In this document: positions 36,100 to 44,153 of the stretch, one piece after another
How positions within the stretch are numbered: position 1 is the first letter of the stretch
Layout: every line of letters starts with the position of its first letter
DNA from: Actinomadura rudentiformis
Lineage (GTDB): Bacteria; Actinomycetota; Actinomycetes; Streptosporangiales; Streptosporangiaceae
Direction: 5' to 3'
Length of the DNA: 64,000 nt
NCBI RefSeq assembly: GCF_008923185.1
Contig: NZ_WBMT01000013.1
Coordinates: forward strand, 186,001 to 250,000
Notes under the pieces: generated by a model
Databases searched by the model: none
What the model saw: only the letters and a program-made list of their open reading frames with translations
Told to the model about the DNA's origin: nothing
Translations under genes and position numbers: made by a program

Positions 36100-37448
36100 T
36101 GACCGCACCCCAGGATCTGCCTGAGCCGGTCGTGGGATCACCTGGGGCCACGCCGCCGGACCTGCTCGGCGAAGGCGAGCTTCCCAAGCTGCTCGGCGAC
36201 TGTGTGCACTGCGGGTTCTGCCTGCCGACGTGCCCCACGTACGTGCTGTGGGGCGAGGAGATGGACTCGCCGCGCGGGCGCATCCATCTGATGCAGCAGC
36301 ACGCCGAGGGGACGCCGCTGAGCGGGCCCATGGTGGAGCACTTCGACCGGTGCCTGGGCTGCATGGCATGCGTGACGGCGTGCCCGTCCGGAGTCCAGTA
36401 CGACCGGTTGATCGAGCTGACCCGGGCCGAGGTGGAACGCGAGCACCCCCGTCCGCTCAGGGAACGTCTCGTGCGTGAGGCGATCTTCAAGCTCTTCCCG
36501 TACCCCGCCCGCCTCCGCGCTCTGCGCGGCCCGCTCCGCGCGTACCAGAAGACGGGGCTCGACCGGCTCGTCCGCCGCAGCGGCGTCCTGGACCGCCTGT
36601 CGCCGTCCCTTGCCGCGATGGAACGGCTCGCGCCGCCTCTCGGCCGTGCGCCGCGCCTCCCCGAACGCGTGGCCGCACGGGGCGAGCGGCGTGCGACGGT
36701 CGGGATGCTGACCGGGTGCGTGCAGCGGGAGTTCTTCCCCGGTGTGAACGCGGCGACCGCCCGTGTTCTGGCCATGGAGGGATGCGACGTCATCATTCCC
36801 AAGAGCCAGGGGTGCTGCGGCGCGCTCTCCCTGCACTCCGGCCGGGACGAGGAGGCACGCGACTTCGCGCGCCGGACGATCGTGGCGTTCGAAGCCGTGG
36901 ACGTGATCGTGGTGAACGCGGCGGGCTGCGGGTCGGCGATGAAGGAGTACGCGAGGCTGCTCGCGGACGATCCCACGTGGGCGGGCCGGGCCGAGGCGTT
37001 GTCGGTCAAGACCAAGGACCTGGCCGAATTCCTCGTCGACATCGGGCCGCGAGCGGAACGGCGGCCAGTTCCGGCCACCGTCGCCTACCACGACGCCTGT
37101 CACCTCGCGCATGCCCAGGGCGTGCGCAGCCAGCCACGCGCCCTGCTCACCGGCATTCCGGAACTGACCGTGCGCGAGATCTCCGACCCTGAGGTGTGCT
37201 GCGGTTCGGCCGGTACGTACAACCTCCTCCAGCCGGAGGCCGCCGCCGAGCTCGGTGACCGCAAAGCCCTGTCCGTAAGGGCCACAGAGGCCGAATTGCT
37301 CGTCGCCGCCAACCCCGGCTGCTCCATGCAGATCACCACCGCGCTGGCTCGCCAGGGCACGCGGATCGCCGTCGCGCACACGGCCGAGGTGCTGGACGCC
37401 TCACTCCGCGGCCTCGGCGCCGGGCCCCTCCTCAGGCGATCTTCGTAG
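36099..37448 (+). CDS. glcF: Glycolate oxidase iron-sulfur subunit GlcF
   Basis: A 449-residue protein with two [4Fe-4S] motifs, CVHCGFCLPTCP (C35, C38, C41, C45) and CLGCMACVTACP (C85, C88, C91, C95). Two CCG domains follow, with SQGCCGALSLHSG and PEVCCGSAGTYNLLQP. It carries electrons from GlcDE to the respiratory chain at the membrane. The ATG overlaps the glcE stop by one base. It is the last gene of the aceB-glcDEF group. Confidence 0.95.
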   Translation: MTAPQDLPEPVVGSPGATPPDLLGEGELPKLLGDCVHCGFCLPTCPTYVLWGEEMDSPRGRIHLMQQHAEGTPLSGPMVEHFDRCLGCMACVTACPSGVQYDRLIELTRAEVEREHPRPLRERLVREAIFKLFPYPARLRALRGPLRAYQKTGLDRLVRRSGVLDRLSPSLAAMERLAPPLGRAPRLPERVAARGERRATVGMLTGCVQREFFPGVNAATARVLAMEGCDVIIPKSQGCCGALSLHSGRDEEARDFARRTIVAFEAVDVIVVNAAGCGSAMKEYARLLADDPTWAGRAEALSVKTKDLAEFLVDIGPRAERRPVPATVAYHDACHLAHAQGVRSQPRALLTGIPELTVREISDPEVCCGSAGTYNLLQPEAAAELGDRKALSVRATEAELLVAANPGCSMQITTALARQGTRIAVAHTAEVLDASLRGLGAGPLLRRSS

Positions 37449-37590
37449 CGAACTGACCACCTTTTCCGTCCAATCACCCTTGGTAACGCCTCGTCACCAT
37501 CATTCCGAACGCCCTGCTATGGTGACTGCCCCCGGGACAGGGAGCGCCTACAGGGCCTGGTGGGGCGGGCTCGCGGCGCTCAGGCCCGCA

Positions 37591-37640
37591 GGCAGGTCCG
37601 ACGACGGCCCCGCCTGCGCTGGTAGGCAGGCCCGACGACG
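37591..37640. repeat. Two copies of a GGCAGGYCCGACGACG unit
   Basis: Copies are at 37591-37606 and 37625-37640, in direct orientation 34 bases apart, in the leader of the following secreted protein gene. The significance is unknown. Confidence 0.6.
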
Positions 37641-37703
37641 CGCCTGAGCTTCATGAGGCTGGGGCCCGAGGACTGTGCTGGAGAGCCCGAGGAGCACGAG
37701 ACG

Positions 37704-38426
37704 ATGTCCAACAGCTACCACTCACACCGCCGCCGCAAGAAAAGCAGCGCGGGCAAGGTCGGCCTGGCCGGCGCCCTCACGGGTGCCGCCGGCATAGCGG
37801 CCGTGGCGGCCGGGATACTCGTCATCCGCCCCGTTCTGAGCCCCGGCTCCGATGGCGCCGCCGACAGGCCTCCGGCACTCTCCAGCCAGGGCAACGCGCC
37901 AGGGACGACACCCGCGCCCAAGGTCGGTCCGGCGCTCAGCATCACCACTCCCGAGGGTTACGCCTACAGCCTCGCCGCAGCCAAGACCGGCGTCGACTCC
38001 AAACCGCTGAGCGACAGCACCCCGGCCCCGGCCGGCTCGACCTACGCGTACGCCGAATACGTCATCACGAACACGCAGAAGCGCCCGGTCCTTCTGGACT
38101 TCCCTGCCGACATCTTCCTGCCGCGTGGGGAAGTGCCCAGAGAGGCCCAGGAGCGCTGCATGCCTCAGGCAGGCGTCCCCCAGCACATGTGCACGCTCCC
38201 CAACCACAGCAAGGTCACGGCGCGCCTGAACGGCTCCCAGGCCCCAATCCAGGACGACGGTGACACCCTCATCCCCACGGGCGCCTCGTACCTCGTCCGC
38301 GTCGCCACCGACCTGCCCGTGAGCGAGAGCCTCGACACAAAGGACATCAAGTTGTACGTGTGGAACGCCCGCTACACCAGCGACCGCAAGGGCATCGAAC
38401 TGGCCTTCCCAGACACCGCCGGCTGA
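37704..38426 (+). CDS. Membrane-anchored extracytoplasmic protein, unrecognised
   Basis: In this 240-residue protein a basic N-terminus (SHRRRKKSSAGK) is followed by one membrane helix (about 18-40, VGLAGALTGAAGIAAVAAGILVI). Next comes a Pro/Ala linker and a beta-rich domain with TYAYAEYVITNTQKRPVLLDFPADIFLPR, which resembles the immunoglobulin-like DUF4352 fold but cannot be assigned with certainty. Two cysteines (CMPQAGVPQHMC) could pair. GAGGAG lies before the ATG at 37704. A terminator follows. Confidence 0.75.
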   Translation: MSNSYHSHRRRKKSSAGKVGLAGALTGAAGIAAVAAGILVIRPVLSPGSDGAADRPPALSSQGNAPGTTPAPKVGPALSITTPEGYAYSLAAAKTGVDSKPLSDSTPAPAGSTYAYAEYVITNTQKRPVLLDFPADIFLPRGEVPREAQERCMPQAGVPQHMCTLPNHSKVTARLNGSQAPIQDDGDTLIPTGASYLVRVATDLPVSESLDTKDIKLYVWNARYTSDRKGIELAFPDTAG

Positions 38427-38480
38427 CCAGGCGCCGACCGGCCAGGCACCGACCGGCCAGGCACCGGCCGACCAGGCGCC
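38425..38480. repeat. Short tandem repeats after the preceding gene
   Basis: Two exact 15-base units GACCGGCCAGGCACC at 38436-38450 and 38451-38465 are flanked by two variant units, so about four copies in all. They begin at the stop codon. Confidence 0.8.
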
Positions 38481-38514
38481 GGCTCGGACCTGCACGGGGA
38501 TTCAGGTCCGAGCC
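38481..38514 (+). terminator. Hairpin terminator
   Basis: A 12-bp perfect stem, GGCTCGGACCTG at 38481-38492 with 38503-38514, and a ten-base loop. It separates the extracytoplasmic protein gene from the TetR gene. Confidence 0.85.
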
Positions 38515-38550
38515 GACTTCACCCCCTGATGGCGGTACCGCGTGGCGGAT

Positions 38551-38585
38551 TTGTGGAGAACGAATACTCGTTTTATATTTTGACC
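38551..38585 (+). promoter_or_regulatory. Leaderless promoter with embedded operator for the TetR gene
   Basis: A -35 box TTGTGG (38551-38556), 17-base spacer and -10 box TATATT (38574-38579) place the transcription start at or within a base of the ATG at 38586. A perfect inverted repeat AACGA-ATAC-TCGTT (38559-38572) fills the spacer. The region is strikingly AT-rich for this genome. Confidence 0.75.
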
Positions 38586-39200
38586 ATGCCACGAGTCAGC
38601 GAAGAGCACCTGGAACGCCGTCGCGCGCAGATCCTTGACGCCGCCCGGGCCTGTTTCATCCGCAAGGGCTTCCATGAGACGTCCATGCAGGACATCTTCG
38701 CCGAATCCGGGCTGTCCGCGGGGGCCGTCTACCGATACTTCAAGAGCAAGACCGAGATCATCGAGGCCCTGGCGTCCGGCACCATCGGCAGCCTCGCAGG
38801 CTACGTCGCCGCGGTCCTCGAAGAGGATCCCGTCCCGACCCTGGACGACGCCGTCGGCCGCCTGACCGAGCAGATCGTCACCTTGGTCGGCCCTGGGGAG
38901 AACCTCCGCCTCGCCCCCCAGGCCTGGGCCCTGGCGATGTACGACGAGCAATTCGGCACCTATGTCCGCGACCGGATGAGTGTGGTCCGGTCGCTCTGGA
39001 TCATGTACGTGGGCCGGCTCCGCGACGCCGGGATGGTCCCGCCCGACACCGACTGCACCGCCGCGGGCAAGGCGCTCTTCGGCATGCTGCCGGGCTTCGT
39101 TCTCCAGTACCTCCTCGTGGGCGACGTCACCCCGGACGACTTCCGCCGAGGGCTCCGCTCGCTGGCCGCGTCCACGACCCTGACCCCAGATCCCACCTGA
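38586..39200 (+). CDS. TetR/AcrR family transcriptional regulator
   Basis: A 204-residue regulator. The helix-turn-helix lies near the N-terminus (RRAQILDAARACFIRKGFHETSMQDIFAESGLSAGAVYRYFKSKTEIIEALA). The C-terminal ligand domain is of the TetR_C type with LRLAPQAWALAMYDEQF. The ATG at 38586 fits the family start (MPRVSEEHLERRR). The promoter spacer carries an inverted repeat, so self-repression is likely. Its further targets are unknown; no transporter is adjacent. Confidence 0.92.
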   Translation: MPRVSEEHLERRRAQILDAARACFIRKGFHETSMQDIFAESGLSAGAVYRYFKSKTEIIEALASGTIGSLAGYVAAVLEEDPVPTLDDAVGRLTEQIVTLVGPGENLRLAPQAWALAMYDEQFGTYVRDRMSVVRSLWIMYVGRLRDAGMVPPDTDCTAAGKALFGMLPGFVLQYLLVGDVTPDDFRRGLRSLAASTTLTPDPT

Positions 39201-39224
39201 CCGGGCTTTACCCCGGCCGGTGCA

Positions 39225-39464
39225 TTACCAGCGTCCGGCTATTTTGAGACGCGGTACGGGACGCGAGCGTGAGCCGACGGCCAGTTCCCACCAGAGCGCA
39301 GCCGTCGCCTGAGCCTGAGCCGTCTCCGGCGAAAGTTCGGATAGTGCGGTTTCGCGCACCGTGCGGCTAGAGTCACGTCCACCCCCGCCGCCACGCCGCC
39401 GACGCCCCTTCGTCAGCCGTTCGATGGGGACGCTGCCCAACCTACGTACGAGCACCCCGCGCAT
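39225..39464 (-). CDS. Possible small basic protein, unrecognised
   Basis: A 79-residue frame starting with ATG at 39464, preceded by a good Shine-Dalgarno run (AAAGGGGGAG). The product is basic (MRGVLVRRLGSVPIERLTKGRRRR) with a more ordered C-terminal half (ETALSELSPETAQAQATAALWWELAVG). It is divergent from the histidine kinase gene. There is no family match that I know; the Shine-Dalgarno sequence and C-terminal composition are the only support. Confidence 0.4.
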   Translation of the reverse strand: MRGVLVRRLGSVPIERLTKGRRRRGGGGGRDSSRTVRETALSELSPETAQAQATAALWWELAVGSRSRPVPRLKIAGRW

Positions 39465-39634
39465 GACGAACTCCCCCTTTTTTTGCAGCGCCCGCGCGAC
39501 CCCGGTTACACGCGGGTGACGAGGCAAGTCTCCTTACCGAGCAGTCCCGCTGTCCTGAGGCGGCCGCCCCTGCGCCCACAGGACATGACCCGGAAGCTTT
39601 ACCATTCCATTACTTTTTGACTCGGGGAGCGTGG

Positions 39635-41590
39635 ATGCTCACGGTGAGGCACAGCGAGCGGGCCGGCGCCCGGGGTGCGCTTTGGCTCGCCCTGACCGCG
39701 GTACTGCTCGTGTTCGCCTCACTGCTGCTCGGCCTGGACGTCCCCGAGCGCCGGCGGATGGTCTGGTGGCATCCGGAGATCGTGATCGCCCTCTTCTGGA
39801 CGCCCGTCGCCGCGTTCCTGCTGCGGCATCGCCCCGGACTCCGGGTGGGCTGGGTGATGCTCGCGGCGGGGTTCAGCGCGTCGGTGTACGTGCTGTCCCT
39901 CAACCTCGGGCCCTGGCTCGACGAGCACGACCGGATCGGGGCCGGGCTCTTCCTCTGGCTGAGCCACTGGCTGTGGGCGGTCGACACGTTCATCCTCACC
40001 CTCGTACTGCCCCTGATCTTCCCGGACGGGCGGCTGGTCTCCCGCCACTTCCGGCCGGTGCTGGCGCTCGCCTGCGCGATTCCACTGATCGTCTCCGTGC
40101 ATCTCACGATCGACCCCGACGTGCGGAGCTTCCACCACGGCGTCTCGGTCTATCCGCTCCAGGACGTCCCGTGGCCCATCAGCACGGCGATCGTTGGCAC
40201 GCTCCTGCTGAGCATGGTGTCGATGGTCGTCCGGTTCGTGAAGTCGCCGCCCGACGTGAAGCGGCAGATCGGCTGGGTCATCTACCCGGGCGTCCTCGGG
40301 CAGGCGATCATCTGGGTCGGCGAGGTCACCCCGATCGGCGACCCGATCCGCAACACCACGATCGCGGCGGTCCCGATCTGCATCGCGATCGCCATCACCC
40401 GCTACCGGCTGTACGACATCGACGTCGTCATCAACCGCACCCTGGTGTACGCCGGGCTCGTCATCGTGATCACCGGCGTCTACTTCGCGCTGGTCGGGGC
40501 CACCAGCCTGCTCGTCGCCGACCGGGGCTCGCTGGCCGGGCTCGCCGGCGCGATCGCGGCGGGCGCGGTCTTCGAGCCCGCGCGACGGCGGCTCCAGCGC
40601 GCGGTCGACCGCCTCCTGCACGGCGAACGCGACCCGTACCGGCTCGCCGACGGGATCAACCGGCGCCTCCAGGCCGCCTCCGATCCCGCCGCCGCGCTGG
40701 CCGTGGCCGCCGAGGCCGTCCGGGAGGCGCTGCGCGCGAACGGCGTGATCATCGAGGTCCTCGACCGGGACGGCCGCGCGGTCACCGCCGACAGCGGCAA
40801 GATGGAAGAGCGCCCCGAGGTGATCCCGCTCATCTGGCACGGCGAGCCCGTCGGCCGCCTGATCTTCTCCCGCCGCCGCACGCCCGATCTCCGCCTCGCC
40901 TCGATCCTGGCCTGCAACCTCGCCGAGCTGGCCAACGCGGCGCGGCTGGCCGCCGACGTGCAGCGCTCCCGTGAACGCATCCTGCGCACCCGCGAAGAGG
41001 AACGCCGCCGCCTGCGCCGCGACCTGCACGACGGCCTGGGGCCGACGCTGGCCAGCCTGGCGATGACCGTGGACGCCGCACGCATCACGCTCAAGCGCGA
41101 CCCCGAAGCCGTGGACGCGCTGCTCGAAGACCTGCGTTCCACCATGGGCCGGACGATCGGCGACATCCGCGACCTCGTCTACGACCTACGCCCACCTGCG
41201 CTGGACGACCTCGGCCTGGCAGGAGCCATCCGGGCACTGGGCGGAGTTGTCTCCACTGAGGACGGCCCACGCGTCGACGTCCATGTCGAAGGCGACCTGT
41301 CCAGCCTCCCCGCCGCCGCCGAGGTCGCCGCGTACCGCATCGTCCAAGAGGCCCTCACCAACGTGCACAGGCACGCCAAGGCCCGCGCCGCCGTCGTGCA
41401 TCTCAACATGAACGGCGACCTCCACGTCACCGTCGGAGACGACGGGGTGGGCCTGCCGTCGGACGTCCGTTCCGGCATCGGCATGTCCTCCATGCGCGAA
41501 CGCGCCGCTGAACTGGGCGGCTCCTGCTCAGTGGCCCCCGCCCCCAACGGCGGCACCGTGGTCAGCGCCCGCCTCCCCATCCCGCCGTAG
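39635..41590 (+). CDS. NarL-type sensor histidine kinase (orphan)
   Basis: A 651-residue kinase. The N-terminal third carries about eight to nine hydrophobic segments (ALWLALTAVLLVFASLLL to YAGLVIVITGVYFALVGATSLLV). A GAF-like region (about 330-430), the dimerisation/phosphoacceptor HisKA_3 helix RRRLRRDLHDGLGP (His465) and an HATPase with EALTNVHRHAKA, VGDDGVGLP and GIGMSSMRERAAELGG follow. ATG 39635 is preferred because GGGGAG precedes it; an in-frame TTG at 39617 is weaker. No response regulator gene is adjacent on either side, which is unusual for this family. Confidence 0.92.
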   Translation: MLTVRHSERAGARGALWLALTAVLLVFASLLLGLDVPERRRMVWWHPEIVIALFWTPVAAFLLRHRPGLRVGWVMLAAGFSASVYVLSLNLGPWLDEHDRIGAGLFLWLSHWLWAVDTFILTLVLPLIFPDGRLVSRHFRPVLALACAIPLIVSVHLTIDPDVRSFHHGVSVYPLQDVPWPISTAIVGTLLLSMVSMVVRFVKSPPDVKRQIGWVIYPGVLGQAIIWVGEVTPIGDPIRNTTIAAVPICIAIAITRYRLYDIDVVINRTLVYAGLVIVITGVYFALVGATSLLVADRGSLAGLAGAIAAGAVFEPARRRLQRAVDRLLHGERDPYRLADGINRRLQAASDPAAALAVAAEAVREALRANGVIIEVLDRDGRAVTADSGKMEERPEVIPLIWHGEPVGRLIFSRRRTPDLRLASILACNLAELANAARLAADVQRSRERILRTREEERRRLRRDLHDGLGPTLASLAMTVDAARITLKRDPEAVDALLEDLRSTMGRTIGDIRDLVYDLRPPALDDLGLAGAIRALGGVVSTEDGPRVDVHVEGDLSSLPAAAEVAAYRIVQEALTNVHRHAKARAAVVHLNMNGDLHVTVGDDGVGLPSDVRSGIGMSSMRERAAELGGSCSVAPAPNGGTVVSARLPIPP

Positions 41591-41649
41591 CCCACGCCAG
41601 GGGCACCACAGCAGTGTGGAGATGCATTCGGGTCGCGGAGGATCCTTTA

Positions 41650-41695
41650 CCGCCGTGATCCCGCAGGGGTAACAGCGGAAGCGGGACCACGGCGG
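41650..41695 (+). terminator. Terminator of the histidine kinase gene
   Basis: A 15-bp stem with one mismatch, CCGCCGTGATCCCGC at 41650-41664 with 41681-41695, loop 16 bases, about 60 bases after the kinase stop. Confidence 0.7.
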
Positions 41696-41965
41696 AAGAG
41701 GACGCACCCCCCATGCATGAGGGCCGGTGACCGCCCCCCGCCAAGAAGGTCGCCACCGGCCCTCGGGCTCCGCTCCGGTGCCGGGGCTCCCATCCCGGAC
41801 CCGTGCGGGCCTTTCCACCAGGAGGTGTGCAGGAACGAAGTTAAGCCCCGCAGGGTCCCGCCAGTGAGGGACATCTGTCCCGGTCGTTCCGGGACGAACA
41901 TGCACAACCCCTCTGGTCTCTATAAATACCGATCAGCTTCCTCAGTTGGCGACAAATGCCGCAGT

Positions 41966-42038
41966 AGCCGCAGACTATGCCAGCAAACGGTGGCATAGTT
42001 GTCTGCGGCTTGGTCGTCCTCCCCACGCACCTAGGAGG
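41966..42038 (+). promoter_or_regulatory. Structured leader: 17-bp hairpin followed by a possible Shine-Dalgarno-masking stem
   Basis: AGCCGCAGAC-TATGCCA (41966-41982) pairs with TGGCATA (41991-41997) and GTCTGCGGCT (42001-42010), with a three-base bulge and eight-base loop. Directly after it CCTCC (42018-42022) can pair with the Shine-Dalgarno GGAGG (42034-42038) of the following gene. Together they suggest control at the level of the leader RNA. Confidence 0.55.
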
Positions 42039-42042
42039 CATC

Positions 42043-43218
42043 GTGTCCGAACAACACATCGTGCCCTCGCTCGCCGACCCCATCACTCGACGTCGCGCCA
42101 TCACACTCGCCCTGGCGGCCGGAGCCGGCTCCGCGCTGGGCGGGGCCGCATCCGCCTCTGCCGCGGCTCGCGCGGTGCCGCCCACGGGCCAGTGGAACGA
42201 CGTGCCGATCCCCGTCGACACACCCCCGCAACTGTTCGGCGTAGCGGCACCCACACCGCACCACGCGTTCGCCATCGGGCAGCACTCGTGGCAAGAGAAG
42301 GAAGTCACGACCGCACTCCACTGGAACGGCCGGGAATGGCTCCACAAGGACGTTCCACCGATCCAGTGGAGCTGGTACATGGACATGGCCGCGGCAGGCC
42401 CCCACGCCGCCTGGGTCATGGGGCTGACGCTCCGCGATCAGCTTCCGACCGGGCTGTACTGGAACGGGTTCCGATGGCGGGAGGCGCCGCTTCCCAGGAC
42501 CGGCACCGGGGGCATCTCATTGCCTCCGGCGGTCGACGCCGAGCCGGGCGGCACCGCGTGGGCCGTCCTCTCCGAAGGCCGCGCGGCCGGCCAGTCCTCC
42601 GTGCTGCGGTTCGAACGCGGTGCCTGGGTGCGCAAGACGTCTCCCCCACTGCCGGAAGGCTCGGAGCTGATGACCATCGCCGTACGTTCGCCTCGGGACG
42701 TGTGGGTAGGAGCGGCGGATCGCCAATCGAGCGGCGGATCGTTCACCTTCCACTGGGATGGGAGGACCTGGTCCAGGCACAGCATGCCCGGCTCGACCGT
42801 CCCCTCCTGGGGCTCGATGGACATCCTTCCGGTATCGCGCAAGGAGGTCTGGGCGTACGTCGGCGGAGGGTCGAGCCTGCAGCAACTCTTCCGGCTGGAC
42901 GGTGATGTGTGGACGAAGGTGACGGACGTTCCCCGCTACGGGATGTTCCCCATGCCGTACGGGGGCTCGCTCGTCTCCGACCGGAACGGCGGCGTATGGC
43001 TCCCCGCGCTTGGCGAGGGCGTCGGAAGCGGCCGGACCGGTTACCTGCACTGGGACGGAACGGAATGGGCCAGGGTGCTCGGGCCCATGCGCGACACGAG
43101 CATTGGCTTCGTGGAAGCGCAGGACATGGTCGCCATCCCGGGCACCCGTTCGATCTGGGCGGTCGGAGTTCAAGGCACCGGTGTGAAGCCCTTCATCGAA
43201 CGCTTCGACCCGAGCTGA
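42043..43218 (+). CDS. Tat-exported protein with beta-propeller-like repeats
   Basis: A 391-residue protein whose N-terminus has a twin-arginine signal: TRRRAITLALAAGAGSALGG, then an Ala-rich cleavage region near residue 43 (SASAAARA). The mature part has repeated blade-like motifs such as LHWNGREWLHKDVPP, LYWNGFRWREAPLP, FHWDGRTWSRHSMPG, LHWDGTEWARVLGP, each preceded by an A-WAV/DVWVG-like strand, suggesting a six- to seven-bladed propeller. No catalytic residues are apparent. GTG 42043 was chosen for its AGGAGG Shine-Dalgarno sequence and for placing the Tat motif about 16 residues in. Binding role outside the cell is likely; ligand unknown. Confidence 0.8.
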   Translation: MSEQHIVPSLADPITRRRAITLALAAGAGSALGGAASASAAARAVPPTGQWNDVPIPVDTPPQLFGVAAPTPHHAFAIGQHSWQEKEVTTALHWNGREWLHKDVPPIQWSWYMDMAAAGPHAAWVMGLTLRDQLPTGLYWNGFRWREAPLPRTGTGGISLPPAVDAEPGGTAWAVLSEGRAAGQSSVLRFERGAWVRKTSPPLPEGSELMTIAVRSPRDVWVGAADRQSSGGSFTFHWDGRTWSRHSMPGSTVPSWGSMDILPVSRKEVWAYVGGGSSLQQLFRLDGDVWTKVTDVPRYGMFPMPYGGSLVSDRNGGVWLPALGEGVGSGRTGYLHWDGTEWARVLGPMRDTSIGFVEAQDMVAIPGTRSIWAVGVQGTGVKPFIERFDPS

Positions 43219-43233
43219 CTCGTCCGTCGCGTA

Positions 43234-43270
43234 TCCGGCGCCTGCCATGGAGCGGGACGCGGGCGCCGGA
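43234..43270. terminator. Hairpin between convergent genes
   Basis: TCCGGCGCC (43234-43242) pairs with GGCGCCGGA (43262-43270), nine base pairs with a 19-base loop. It lies between the Tat-exported protein gene and dapF. Confidence 0.55.
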
Positions 43271-43290
43271 GCCGCGTGGCTGAGCGCGAG

Positions 43291-44136
43291 TCAGGAGGCT
43301 GTGAGCCAGTCTCGGCGGATCTCGCCCTCGGCGACCAGGACGGCCGGGCCCTTGAGGTGGCTGGTCTGCCCGTCGAAGGTGACGGTGAGGCGGCCGCCCA
43401 GGACGTCGACGGTCCACTCCCCCTGCGGGAGCCTGTCACCTGCCTGGGCGGAGCCGAGAGCCGCAGCCGCTGCGACGGCCACCGTGCCGGTGCCGCAGGA
43501 ACGGGTCTCGCCCGAACCACGTTCGTACACCCGCATCTCCAGGTGGTTGTCCCCCACCGGCCGGAAGAATTCGACGTTGACCCCTTCTGGGAAGGCCTCA
43601 GAGTCGAAGTCCGGTGCGCGCGTCAGGTCGAGTGTGGCGACCGGCTCGTCGATGCGGCAGGCCAAATGCGGGTTGCCCATCGAGACGCGTTCCCCCGCGT
43701 ACGGGCGTCCGCCTACGGCGGCTTCGCCGGCGCCCTGGTAGACGGGCGGCCCCATGTCCACGCTCACGTCGCCGCTGACGCCCACCGTGACGCGGCGCAG
43801 TCCGGCGCGGGTGGCCAGATTCCACTCGCCCGGCGCCGCGAGGCCCGCGTCGACCAGATACCGGGCGAACACGCGCACGCCGTTGCCGCACATCTCCGCG
43901 ATGCCGCCGTCGGCGTTCCAGTAGTCCAAGAACCACTCGGCGTCTCCGGCCAGGGCCTCTGCGGCAGGGTCACCGGCGGCCTTCGTCCGTACGACGCGCA
44001 ACACCCCGTCCGCCCCGATGCCGGCGCGCCGGTCGCAGAGGCGGGCGACGATCCCCGGGGTCAGTTCGAGCCCGCCGTCGGAATCCGGCAAGATCACGAA
44101 GTCGTTCTCGGTCCCGTGGCCCTTGATGAAACGCAT
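43291..44136 (-). CDS. dapF: Diaminopimelate epimerase
   Basis: A 281-residue DapF. The two catalytic cysteines lie in EMCGNGVRVFARYL (Cys83) and TRSCGTGTVAVA (Cys214), and substrate-binding GHGTENDFVILPD starts the protein. It interconverts LL- and meso-diaminopimelate for lysine and peptidoglycan. It lies 17 bp downstream of miaA on the same strand, the standard actinobacterial miaA-dapF order. Confidence 0.97.
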   Translation of the reverse strand: MRFIKGHGTENDFVILPDSDGGLELTPGIVARLCDRRAGIGADGVLRVVRTKAAGDPAAEALAGDAEWFLDYWNADGGIAEMCGNGVRVFARYLVDAGLAAPGEWNLATRAGLRRVTVGVSGDVSVDMGPPVYQGAGEAAVGGRPYAGERVSMGNPHLACRIDEPVATLDLTRAPDFDSEAFPEGVNVEFFRPVGDNHLEMRVYERGSGETRSCGTGTVAVAAAAALGSAQAGDRLPQGEWTVDVLGGRLTVTFDGQTSHLKGPAVLVAEGEIRRDWLTAS

Positions 44137-44153
44137 GTCTCGATCGTATTGGC

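Larger units (their letters stand above)
41591..42042. other. Gene-free leader region with terminator, promoter candidate and long hairpin
   Basis: About 450 bp. It holds the kinase terminator (41650-41695), a short inverted repeat GTCCCGG-TCGTT-CCGGGAC (41878-41896), an AT-rich TATAAAT box near 41922 that may be the -10 of the next gene, and a 17-bp leader hairpin (41966-42010). Confidence 0.6.
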
